Shown: positions 54,213 through 64,000 of the stretch, in pieces | Layout: every line of letters begins with the position of its first letter | How positions within the stretch are numbered: position 1 is the first letter of the stretch | DNA from: Xiphophorus maculatus | Taxonomy: Eukaryota > Chordata > Actinopteri > Cyprinodontiformes > Poeciliidae | Length of the DNA stretch: 64,000 nt | Assembly (NCBI RefSeq): GCF_002775205.1 | Contig: NC_036450.1 | Span: 21,602,288 to 21,666,287 of the forward strand | Direction: 5' to 3' | Made by a program: the position numbers and the translations under genes | Notes under the pieces: generated by a model | Told to the model about the DNA's origin: nothing | Seen by the model: the letters and a program-made list of their open reading frames with translations, nothing else | Databases searched by the model: none

Positions 54213-54793
54213 AAGTTGAAGCATGCTCCCATTTCCTAATGTAAAAGTTGAGTTGCTATGCAATGACTGAAACACTAAGCGGATCACCAGTTGGCTCTAA
54301 ATCTTAATAATCGTTAAACTTCTTAAATTTGGCTGGGACAGAAATGAAAAAACGTGTCCGCTTAAGCTCAGAAACAGTGATACTCGGATGTTTTCTCACA
54401 GAATTTGTCGAAAGTAAAATTGATGCACATGTGTAAATACTGAGGACTGACTGATTTTTAAAACCTTTTTTTTTTTTTTTGAAGTGAGCATGGTGTAGTG
54501 GCTTTCTCTTAAATGAATATATTGAGTCTTTTTTTAGAGGCCGCTTCGTCTCCTTTATTCAGTTATTGAAAACTCCTGTTTTGCATATTTAATGTTTGTT
54601 TGACTTTCTTATCTAATTATTATTATTATGAATGTTACTGATCAGCAGATACTCTGAAGTGTAATAGAATATGAGATGCCCACAACGAAGCCTATTGATC
54701 CTCTTTGCTTTATTGATTGATGAGATGTTTGTAAATAATGGCTTGATATGGATTTTCAGTGCTACTGATTTGGTTTATTCTGTTTACAAGGCA

Positions 54794-54799
54794 AATAAA
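54794..54799 (+). promoter_or_regulatory. mob1b: mob1b distal polyadenylation signal
   Basis: AATAAA followed within 5 bp by TGTGGTCTTG, a plausible downstream element. About 225 bp before the dck promoter cluster. Confidence 0.45.
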
Positions 54800-55028
54800 T
54801 GTGGTCTTGACCCGCTGGATCGCCTGTTTTTACTGCGTGCCGTGAGAATTTTGAGTTTGCGGAGCTTTGCAAAAGTTTCAATTTCCCTTCATTTTCCGCG
54901 TCAGCGTGTAAAATATATTAAAGAAGCAATAACTACTTCTGCACATTTATTTTTATTTTTTTTTTTTGGTTAATGAGACTTTGATGAGGTTTTTGCCATT
55001 AAAACGCTTCAGTAAATACGTAAACAGA

Positions 55029-55104
55029 GGCGGAAGTGGGTGGTACCGTGGAGAGAACGCTTCCGGGGCGGAGTAACACTGCTTCCGGACTTATTCCGCC
55101 AAAT
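55029..55104 (+). promoter_or_regulatory. dck: dck promoter: ETS, GC-box and E2F-like motifs
   Basis: Upstream of the dck ATG within 80 bp are GGCGGAAGTG (55029-55038) and two TTCCGG copies (55061, 55083), all ETS-like; GGGGCGG (55065-55071), an Sp1 box; and CCGCCAAA (55096-55103), which on the other strand reads TTTGGCGG, an E2F-like site. No TATA box. This is a typical TATA-less promoter of an S-phase-linked metabolic gene. Binding is inferred from motifs only. Confidence 0.55.
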
Positions 55105-55193
55105 TTAAACAAGAGACTTCTCCGCAGCGGCAGCTGTTCACCCTGTTCTCCTTTATTCAGCTGCTTTTAGGCGCAGTTATCAGATCTTTGAAG

Positions 55194-58100
55194 ATGCCTG
55201 CTATACCGAAGAGACCTTGCCCCGACCCAATGAATGACTCCATGGAGAAGAGAATGACGCGCATTTCAGTCGAAGGAAACATTGGTGCGTAAACCTTGTC
55301 TGAGAGAAATAGGAGTTTTATAAAAATGTTTTAAAGATTTTTAAAACGTGCATTGAGTCCTATTTCAGTTGTAGAGCACGCGCTTCTATTTGTGGACATT
55401 GTTGCATTGTTTTTCGCACGGGCATGTACTTTGCCGCCAATTTCAGTCATATATGTCCGCCTTTTTCTCTTTAACTTGCTTGAAAGTTAATGACAATATT
55501 TTTTACCTCTACTGTTAAGCTTGTAGTTGTTATTGCTCTGTATGGCTGAAGTCGAGCTGGTGTATCTTTTGTGTGCAGCGGCTGGAAAGTCAACTTTTGT
55601 GCGCCTTTTGGAGCAGGAGAGCACCGACTGGGAGGTAGTACCAGAACCGATCGCTAGATGGTGCAATGTCCAAACAACAAGCAGCGACTTTGAGGTATTT
55701 CCAACGCTGCAGCTTCATGAGCTGAAAAGAGACCACAATTAATAAACAAAAACACAGAAAGCCAGTTTAATGTGGACTTATGAGAATCATATCTATAATT
55801 TGAGGGTCAAAGCTCCTTCAGAAGGCAGCAGACCGCCATTTGTCCATGTCTGGATAACTGGGAGAGTCTCCATCTGTATTTAGAGTGCAGCTGCCATCTG
55901 TCCACATATCCACAGTTAACATGACACACCCAGGGGAACAGGTGCTTTCACGACAGTTAAGCATGTCATCGTCACAGACATGCACACCTGTGGCTTCAGC
56001 CTTGTTTTGTTTAACATGCACACACATTATTCTGCCAGGCATAAACATGATATCAGCGATGTTGCAAGTGATTAATTTCTGTGTTTGTAAGCAGAAGGCA
56101 ACTGAACTATGTACGGTAGTTTAAAAGAAGAAACCGGGCTGGTTTGTGAGGTTAGAATCAGCTTCAGTTTTTGAAGTTGGTTTAAAAAAAAAAAAAAGAG
56201 GAAATTATAGAAAAACAGTTGCATAGATTATTTTTTGTGTACATTATGCACTCTTGACATTGGTGGCGGGAATTGATGTCACTGAGCCAACAATCCCATG
56301 TTTCAGACCACTGCACAAGGCCCTGCTGCCACATCTACAATAAACAGCCGCTTGCGTAATAAGACGCCCTCTAGTGGCACGTTGAAACACGTCTGTTTTC
56401 ATGCAGGGGTCTCAAACTCCAGTCCTCGAGGGCCGCAGTCCTACAGTTTTTAGATGTGCCACAGGTACAAAACATGAGTGAAATGGCTTAATTACCTCCT
56501 CCTTGTGTAGATCAGTTCTCCAGAGCCTTAATGACCTAATTATTCTGTTCAGGTGGTGCAGCAGAAGCACATCTAAAAGTTGCAGGACTGCAGCCCTCGA
56601 GGACTTCCTTTTACTGTTTTTTTTTCTTCACTTGGAAGTAATTTGGATAAAAGAAGGGCTAAGAGATGTTCTTTAATGCAACTTATGTTTTTTTCATCTG
56701 TTGCAGTAAAAATAATAGAGATGCAGGATTTGTTCTGGTTCTTTGTCTTAAGTTCTGAAAATTCTGTTTCAATTTAAGCTCATAAAGCCTTGAATGTAGA
56801 TTTTCCACTCTCTGTTTTAAACTTTTCATCTTAAAGGTGTATGTACCAAACCCTTTATCATAGAAAAGTGATTTTCCCCTCAAATTACTAAATCCTAACA
56901 GTAATTATGATGAATTTTTAAACTCAGGGGATTGACAATCAGATCAAATCTAGACTGTCTAAATATAGAGGCAATAAGCTGAGCCGGAAGAGCTGAAATG
57001 TGTATTTACCTTACTGATATTGATATTGAAACATTCTTTCATTTTTGCTCCCTTCTTCAGCAGCCTTGGTTATGTCAGGGTACATTTAATATTTAACAAT
57101 GATAAATGTTAGTGAGAGGTTTCCCCTCTCACACGGTCTTGACCTTGTTTTCGTTAGGAGCTGACCACGTCTCAGAGGAGCGGCGGCAACGTGTTGAAGA
57201 TGATGTACGAGAAGCCCGAGAGGTGGGCTTATACCTTCCAGAGCTACGCCTGCATCAGCCGAGTGCGCGCCCAGATCAAATCTGCAAACGGGAAGCTCCG
57301 AGAGGCTGAGAATCCTGTGTTGTTCTACGAGAGATCCATCTACAGCGACAGGTATCAGGGCGCACACATCCCAAAAACCCCCAGATTTCTCTTGTAATGA
57401 ATCATGTTATTGCTAAGTCTGCAACATTGCTTCTGCTTCAGCTCTTAACTTTATTTTATGGTATGTTCTGTTTTAACTCAGGGGCATGTTTCACGTCTTA
57501 GTAATGTAGGCATTCCTGTCTCCTGTACGCCTTTTGCCGCAGGTACATCTTTGCAGGCAACCTATACGAGAGTGAATGCATGAATGAGACTGAATGGTCC
57601 ATCTACCAGGACTTGCATGGCTGGCTTCACAACCAGTTTGGCAAGCACATTGAGCTAGATGGTATCATTTACCTCAGAGCTTCACCAGAGGTACTCTTCC
57701 ACTTACTGGTTGCTCTTCTTTAGGTCAAAATAGATATTTTGTAATAGAGTACACCCGGTCTGCACAAATAAGTTAATTTTCTCCCGTTTGCGTCACAGAA
57801 ATGCTTGGAGCGATTACACATGAGGGGAAGAGAGGAGGAACAGGAAATCCCTCTGGAATACCTGGAGAAGCTCCACTACAAGCATGAGAGCTGGCTGCAG
57901 AATAAGACCATGAAGTGAGTCACATGCACATGCATGCAGCTGAACTGGTCTGCTTTGGTCATTCAGAGGAAAACGGATGAATGTATAGAGCTGGAAAGGT
58001 CTTGCTAACATCACATCCTAACTGTTGGCATACTATTTAAAGGTTGAGCTAGAATTGAAAGTTTTTAACAACTCCATAACCATGTTTCTGACACGGAACA

Positions 58101-60005
58101 AAATGGAAAAAGGTTCACTCTGTAAAGCGATGTTGAGTCAAGAGGACAATGCAACAGTCCAAATGGATGGAATATGTTGTTTATCGGGGCAATCGCCGAT
58201 ATGAAAATTTGGGCCAATATGAATACAGCTGCTATGGCCGATAACCAATATTTACCCATATTGTTTTTCCCAGTGTAAAAGCGATTACATTGCTTCTGCT
58301 TAACACCCCATAAGTGCCCCACTCCCCAACCCTCTGAAACAAAAACTGTACAAAGATAGAAATATAAACTTTTAATATTGACTTAGATTGATTTTTAAAA
58401 AATTATTAAAATCGACTGATGTTGATGCTAATATATTTTCCTTCCATTGTTTCTTATTTTCCTTAGATGGGTAAGTGGGAGAAAAAAAGGAAAGGCTAAT
58501 TTCCATTTTCTTAAGAAAAAAATCTAAGACGATTTAACAAATAGTTATTCAAACCTGATGTTTGACAGTAGCTGTATACGCACTACAGATGGGAGCACTT
58601 ACAATTTAATGGTAAACTGGTGATCTATGAAATTACATTGTTTTTTCTGTTTATTTGCTCTACTTCAATGGTAAAAAAAATGGTAAAATGGGTTTGTTTT
58701 TAACTGACCAACAAAAACTACTGACAATAATGGACTTTTTTTTTTTAATTAGCATGTTTAAAAACATATTAGAATTTTTACATTTTTGCTGCAAAGTCAT
58801 TGCTATTTATTTAAAGTGTTACAATTTGGTAATGACTTTTATTGACAAATAGGAGCTAAACTATGACAAGTCGTGATTCTAACGATTCTGCACTTACAGT
58901 AGATATAATGCTCAAAAATAAGACTAATGAACACAGTTCTTGCATTTTGGAAAGGTATGAATTTGCTTCCTCTGTCTTATGACTCTAATCTATTGTTTGT
59001 CTGGAGAGGAGAAACAATGCGTTCGTTGATTTGACACATCACAACTTGATTTTTGATATTTACCTACATATATTTGTAGATGCATGTGTACGGGTTTTTT
59101 TTGTTTAGGCAAGTTTAAATTCGGTTGTTCTTAAGCAGAGTTTGAGTTAAACTGCTTAAAAACATATTTTGGACTCGAATGTTATTTAAAAACTCAAAAA
59201 CTGAATACATTCGGACATGGAAAAGCAGGAGTTTCTACTTAAAGTGGTTTTGAATGCACAGATGTGAATCGTTAAACATCACTAACTACATGGCGTGTGC
59301 CCACAGCATGGATTTTGAGTATCTCAGCGACGTTCCCGTTCTGACCTTGGATGTAAACGACGATTTTAAGCAAAACGATTCAAAGAGTGCCGACATGATT
59401 GAGAAGGTGAGTAAAGGTTCTTAAGCAATGCAGGAAGTCTTCATGAAAAAAGGGAACAAACTGTAGAAAAATCAAATCATCAGACTTTGTCAGAAAGGGA
59501 ACTGGTAGGATAGACGTAAAGGGGTGAGGGGTCAAAAACAGGAAGTCAGTGTGGGCCAGGAAAATCCTGATTGGTGCACTTCCAGTTGTATTCTGGTAAT
59601 TCTGCACTTTTGAGGACAATAGTAGTAGTTACTACTTTTATAGAAACGTCAGTTCCCTTTTGAGGCACAGACTTTAAATGAGCTATTCAAGGCACAATGC
59701 TATTGTGCAACCTGCTCTGCAGAGTCAGTGAGCTCTGATGTTGAGAAGGAAACTCGCAGCAGGGTTTCACGCAGCTAAAAAAGATGCTTATTGGGCAGTT
59801 TTTTTTGTTGATTGTAAACAAGAACACATTGCGGTTTAATCTCAAATCAAAAACTGCTTATTGAGCCGAAAGCTGGACGCTGGGGCTTTCCATCAACAGT
59901 ATCAGAAATGAACATTGACTCAATTTTTTTGGTGACTTTTAGTATCCTTTATAATTTTTATTATTATGTTTTTTTTAGGTGAAGGAGTTCTTGAGCACAT
60001 TGTGA
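55194..60005 (+). CDS. dck: Deoxycytidine kinase, seven coding exons, 263 aa, complete
   Basis: Phosphorylates deoxycytidine, deoxyadenosine and deoxyguanosine in the nucleoside salvage pathway. Exons: 55194-55284, 55579-55694, 57158-57351, 57543-57690, 57799-57914, 59307-59406, 59979-60005; all GT-AG, total 792 bp. Human DCK also has seven coding exons and 260 aa. The P-loop G-N-I-A-A-G-K-S-T is residues 28-36 and is split by intron 1 in Ala31. Residue numbers match human: Glu53, Gln97, Arg104, Glu127-Arg128-Ser129, Asp133, Arg192, Arg194 and Glu197. Ser74 followed by Gln75, the activating ATM-type site of the human enzyme, is kept. The divergent stretch is the N-terminus ([20 protein letters not shown]). 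The protein ends K-E-F-L-S-T-L. Tk2 and dguok are excluded by the N-terminus and by Arg104/Asp133. Confidence 0.98.
56364..56377 (-). promoter_or_regulatory. CTCF-like site in dck intron 2
   Basis: On the minus strand reads CCACTAGAGGGCGT, 13 of 14 matches to CCASYAGRKGGCRS (last base differs). It lies just before a MITE. Confidence 0.4.
56404..56605. mobile_element. MITE with long terminal inverted repeats in dck intron 2
   Basis: Left end GTCCTCGAGGGCCGCAGTCC then TTTTTAGATGTGCC; right end is the inverse, GCACATCTAAAAGTTGCAGG and CTGCAGCCCTCGAGGAC. Non-coding centre of about 110 bp. This family is abundant in teleosts and has hAT-like ends. The outermost right bases (expected to continue TGGAGTTTGAGA) are lost. 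Confidence 0.75.
58180..58270. mobile_element. hAT-like fragment in dck intron 5
   Basis: Contains TTTATCGGGGCAATCGCCGA, TATGAAAATTTGGGCCAATA and TGGCCGATAACCAATATTTA, the repeated (TATC)GGCC(GATA) wording of hAT-like ends seen also at 4820-5335. Confidence 0.4.
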
Positions 60006-60291
60006 CGGCCAAAGGGAACAACGTCCTGGAATATTGGGAACAATGAATTACCCCAACTACCATCACTTTTCTCATTCATTTGATGCTTTAAATAACAGAA
60101 AATGTGCACTTTTTTTATTATAATTTTGCTGTATTTTTTTTATTTGTTCTTTTTACTCATGTATTTATAAATGGAAATGAGTGCATAGCTTTCCAACATT
60201 TAGTAAAGGCTAATACTTGAAATACTAAAGTGTGTATGTGTGCTCATCTGCACAGGTTGGTTTAATATTCGGCGTCTGTGTTGATTTTACA

Positions 60292-60297
60292 AATAAA
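60292..60297 (+). promoter_or_regulatory. dck: dck polyadenylation signal
   Basis: AATAAA about 290 bp after the dck stop. The interval 60006-60300 is therefore the likely short 3' UTR. Confidence 0.6.
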
Positions 60298-60300
60298 ATT

Positions 60301-60930
60301 ATAAGTTTTATTTTAAAATTTTAGAGAATACTCAAAGTCAGAGCTATCTTTAAAAACAAGTGTTTTTGATCAAGAGACGATCATGTAGCTCCGATCAAAA
60401 ATAACTGAAATGGACTCCAACTTCAGCGAAATCACGCTACCTGTTTTTATTTTCTTTGCACCCTCAGGCTCTGCCAGCCCCGGACAGAAAACCATAGTAA
60501 ATATAAAAACAAGAATTTGATTGCATTAATATAAATGTGATTACATTTGAATTTACTGAGATGCACCTGTATTTCTTCCAGAAGGTGTCGCCAGTCCCCA
60601 TTACAACCTGTAGACTATTTTGGACATCTCTCTGCCTTTACTTGGTTCTACCAGTAGGGACTCAACAAAACCACCTGAATTAATAGCTTTGGTTTTCTTT
60701 AATTGTGTGTTTTTTTTTTTATTTTTAATTCATACTTAAGGTGAAACTAAAAGCTTTTGCCATTTTTATTTGATGAAATTCTATTGAATTTAAAACGTCT
60801 TTTAAATAAACAGCTCTCTAAAAGTGATGTCACATTCCCTTATTCGTCTAAAGTTTTTTTTTATTTTTTTATTTTTAAAGTGCTTTCAGATTCTAGGGCA
60901 AGTTAATTTGGTAAACAATAGAGGAGCAGT
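60301..60930. other. dck to next-gene spacer
   Basis: AT-rich, with several T-rich tracts. No gene or defined repeat was recognised. Confidence 0.6.
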
Positions 60931-61365
60931 TTGTCAAGTGGAGGCATCTGGAGCGCCACCCATGAGTAACTTTTTGTGACCTCCGCCTCCCCCCCCCCGT
61001 CCAAACGCTGGCGTCACGCAGGAGGAGGGATGGGACGTTAAATATGGAAAACAGACACGCAGCTCGGGAGACTCTCCACGCGCCTCCGACGCTCCGCGTT
61101 TCGTTTAAGATGTTGGCCCGGCACGAGTCCAGCTAGATGTGGAGGGTTGCGCGTCCTCTTGCGCTGAGTTTGGTTTTGCCGAGTCAAAAGAGATCATCCC
61201 CCGCCAGATAGCACGCAACTCATCGCCTCCTTTGTTACTTTTTTTTTCTTTTTTTGTTTTAGAGAGAAGGTGAAGGCTTCCAAATAACGCAACTGGAACA
61301 ACATAAAAAAGAGACATCTGCCGAGTACAAGGCTTGATTATCTTTGAGGAAGAAATTTTGTCGCC
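60931..61365 (+). promoter_or_regulatory. CpG-rich start region of an unidentified plus-strand gene
   Basis: GC and CpG rise sharply from 60950 to 61220, with a C-run at 60988-60999, a TATA-like TTAAATA at 61038-61044 and GC-rich sequence (ACGCGCCTCCGACGCTCCGC) about 40 bp later. It precedes an ATG in good context at 61366. Confidence 0.5.
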
Positions 61366-61385
61366 ATGAGTTCCGAAAAGAGCAA
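61366..61385 (+). CDS. Candidate first coding exon of an unidentified gene (slc4a4 by synteny)
   Basis: ATG in a favourable context (CGCCATGAG) codes M-S-S-E-K-S plus two bases (AA) before a strong GTAAGT donor. Read without splicing, it stops after MSSEKSK, so splicing is required. In human, SLC4A4 (electrogenic sodium bicarbonate cotransporter) follows DCK, and its NBCe1-A form starts MSTEN, which is similar but too short to prove identity. No further exon was found before 64000. Confidence 0.4.
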
Positions 61386-64000
61386 GTAAGTTTATTTTAC
61401 TACTGGGTTCTTCGGAGAAAGTACAACTTCAGCTATGAAGTTTATTCGTCCCTATTTCATCTGTAAATTGGAGCTTGCATTCAGGAGAGTTGTGGAGTTG
61501 GAGGTCTGATTTATACTCTCTGTATCAATGGTGAATTTCGGTTCTGTCCGAGTAGTATTTCTGTGACTGGGTTAAAAAGAAGTGGGTCATTTAAAAACTG
61601 ATCGTGATCGTGAAAAGTACCAGCCACTGAAAAAAAGGCTCCGTTTGGTCGTAGATAAGCCACTGTTCCTGCACCGCTATGCCTATGAATGGACGGTAAT
61701 CTATTTTCCAAGAGCCTGTCACCATCAATTAGGAAGAGAAACGCAGAGCAGGCCCGGCGGTGGATGGATCATCTGCTGTGCATCTTTATGAATAAAGCTG
61801 CGCGTGTGCCTCACAGCGCAGGCGCGGTGATGTTAGATTTGAAAACCACAATCCCGCCGCGGTGTATTTGTTTTCCTTTTTTTTTTTTTTAAAAGCTACT
61901 CCTCATTTTCAATAGAGGTCCATTCTAAGCAAAACCAAGACAACGGTGTTATCCTCAAAACAGAATCGGAACGTTAAAGAATGGAAATGGCTAAGAAATA
62001 AAACATTAAAACCTCAAAACCGTCCCGTGGTTCTTCGACTATATCCTTTAAATACATTTAAGAATTAGTATCGTTACATTTAAGTAACGATACATTGTAT
62101 CGTTCGCCTGGGTAAGACTTGTTTTGTTGGAGCTTGTTTGAAGTTTCACGTGCCGTTCCCTCGAGTTTAGAAATAACACAAATACTGAATGAGCCTGCAG
62201 GAAGTGGATGCATAAACGTGCAATTGTGGGTAAAAGGTTTACATTCTGCGATCAACCTCGGTGAGTGTTTGATTAAAAAAGAAAGATTTATCTCAATGCA
62301 AGACAAAAAGTTGGCTGGATGATAATGTATGTTTTTAATATGTTAAATGAAAGCACAATAAGCAGCTACTAACGAGCCCTAATCTCACTTTGAGTTTTTT
62401 TGTGAGTTCCAAATGACAGCCAGGTTGTGCTCAATTAAAATGATATTTAGAAAAATACCTTATCATATTTGTACCTTCTGTGGACAAAAAAAATGACAAA
62501 AACCAACGATGCTGTTCGTGTGCCTGTCCGCACAGGCGTACATGTAGGCATGTCCCTATGTACTTTTTTTTTTTAAAAGTACATATCCTTGGTTTTTCAG
62601 TTTGAGTTGAACAAATCATAGCAGAATAATGTATTGTGGAACAAGTAGGCCAAGTATATTTGCATAACTGGGTCATCAGCATAGAGATAGTGATGCATCA
62701 CTTACCCAACCCACACTATTACTATAAAGTGTCAAAAATGGTTTGACTTAACACAGAACCTTGAGGGACACCTTATCTGACAATTATATAACTAAAGAAC
62801 AAAGCACAGTAAAAAAAAACAGCTTAAGACCAGAAAGACAGATTAAAACCCAGGCAAATGCACAATCTCTAAAGAAAATGTCTGAAAGCTACTGGCATAA
62901 GATAACATTAAATTTTTTTTATTTTTTTATGCTTTTGTTTTTCAGAAAGAAGTCTGTACAAGAGTCTTTTGACTCCTTTCATTTAAAGGTTTGGTCGAAG
63001 CAGCCACCAGACTTATGGAGAGATGAGTCGTTCCTTTATTGGTGATTCACAGTTGTTGTTTTTTCAAGCACTTTATCGAGGATGAAGAGTTTCGATGGGG
63101 TTTAGTTAGATAATTCAGAGGGATCACCATTTAACCAAGGGAGTACTGAAGGTAGCAATCCAATGTCAGGAATTGTAACGGCTCGAAAGGAAGGATTAAA
63201 ACAAAAACGCTCTTATCACAGAATAGTAATGAAATATAGATGTCCTTCAGGAAACATGTTTTAAAAAAGCGCATTGAAGGAAAAACTGCTAAATCTGCTT
63301 TCTTATGTCTGGATTTATGACCTCACAAGAGACACAACAATCAAGTTGGTGTGAATAAACTATGGCAGATGAGGAAAAATTGTGGGTCTCCAAAATATAT
63401 GGTGAAACATTTAAGTTCCAAGCGGTTCAACCTTGTGGGTTGTTGGACTAACTGGCTTGGGGTCACTATTTGACAATGATTTAAAAAAAAAACAAAACAG
63501 AAAATGGATCATAATCTTCTACAGGTTAGAAACTGTGTAGAGTGAGTTAGGTTTGGTTTTGTTGAAAAGTCAGACTTGCTGCTTTAGAATTTGTGCAACT
63601 CATCGTTGCGCAATTCCTGGCACAACTCTTTGCAAATCAGGCTTTTTTACTACTGTGGAGCAGAAATCCCCTCAGTCTGATTTGAACTTATTCCTCAAGC
63701 ACCTGAATTGCATCAGCTGTGCCATCTACTGTTAGCTATTACATTTCCTCTGAATATTTGCATGGTTGGGTTGAGTCCTCTTCAAAGTAAATACGGAGTG
63801 GAGAGTGACGTAGCTGTTTGGGGGCGTATACAAACCAGGCCTGATTTCTCACTCTCCTTTGTCTCCATTGGGCGACACGTGGTTTATAGCAAGGAAATGT
63901 TTTTGTCTTCCTTTTTTTTCCCCTGTCATTTCTTTTCTTGTATGCCAAGAAAACAAATGAGCCTTCTTACTGTTAGGTAATGTTCCTCGAAATTGCACAT
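61386..64000 (+). other. Probable first intron of the gene starting at 61366
   Basis: No second exon, RNA gene or repeat with clear ends is recognised. The sequence becomes AT-rich again after about 61900. Short reading frames here show no domain features. Confidence 0.4.

Larger units (their letters stand above)
52529..54815 (+). other. mob1b: mob1b 3' UTR (probable)
   Basis: Follows the TAA stop. AATAAA signals at 54207-54212 and 54794-54799 offer two ends; the second is followed by a GT-rich stretch (TGTGGTCTTG) and is the last before the dck promoter. MOB1B messages in other vertebrates have long 3' UTRs. No other gene is seen here. Confidence 0.55.

Overview
The window is vertebrate nuclear DNA, almost certainly from a teleost fish. 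Every recognisable gene is split by GT-AG introns, the introns are AT-rich and full of microsatellites, and the dispersed repeats (hAT-like fragments, foldback MITEs, a LINE remnant) are of kinds common in spiny-rayed fish. Repeat families are named from memory and could not be searched. The ancestry is more likely percomorph than cyprinid, but this is not proven.

Layout, left to right. (1) 1-11456: probably intron 1 of fcho2 (minus strand), whose 11-codon first coding exon is 11457-11489; the rest of the gene lies off the left edge. This stretch carries only repeats and one degenerate LINE. (2) 11490-12934: fcho2 5' UTR and promoter area, a long TA microsatellite and spacer. (3) 12935-39290: tnpo1 (transportin-1) on the minus strand, complete, with 23 coding exons giving an 891-residue protein, a long 3' UTR and a CpG-rich start region near 39.1-39.3 kb. 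(4) 39290-44955: spacer with microsatellites and a 2.8 kb GC-rich modular repeat (41787-44577). (5) 44956-54815: mob1b on the plus strand, complete, six coding exons, 216 residues. (6) 55020-60300: dck (deoxycytidine kinase) on the plus strand, complete, seven coding exons, 263 residues. (7) 60930-64000: a CpG-rich start region and a tiny first coding exon of an unidentified plus-strand gene. Conserved gene order suggests slc4a4, which follows DCK in human.

The genes do not form a pathway: an endocytic F-BAR adaptor, a nuclear import receptor, a Hippo-pathway scaffold and a nucleoside salvage kinase. Their order is informative. TNPO1-FCHO2 are neighbours in human 5q13 and MOB1B-DCK-SLC4A4 in human 4q13, so the window spans a junction between two blocks that are apart in mammals. 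The junction falls between the divergent tnpo1 and mob1b promoters, where the 2.8 kb repeat and several CTCF-like motifs sit. I saw no bacterial-type system, CRISPR array or clearly new protein family. The best leads are structural: the junction repeat with its nested hairpin, a perfect 54-bp palindrome in a tnpo1 intron, and a 55-unit CA repeat next to a mob1b splice acceptor.
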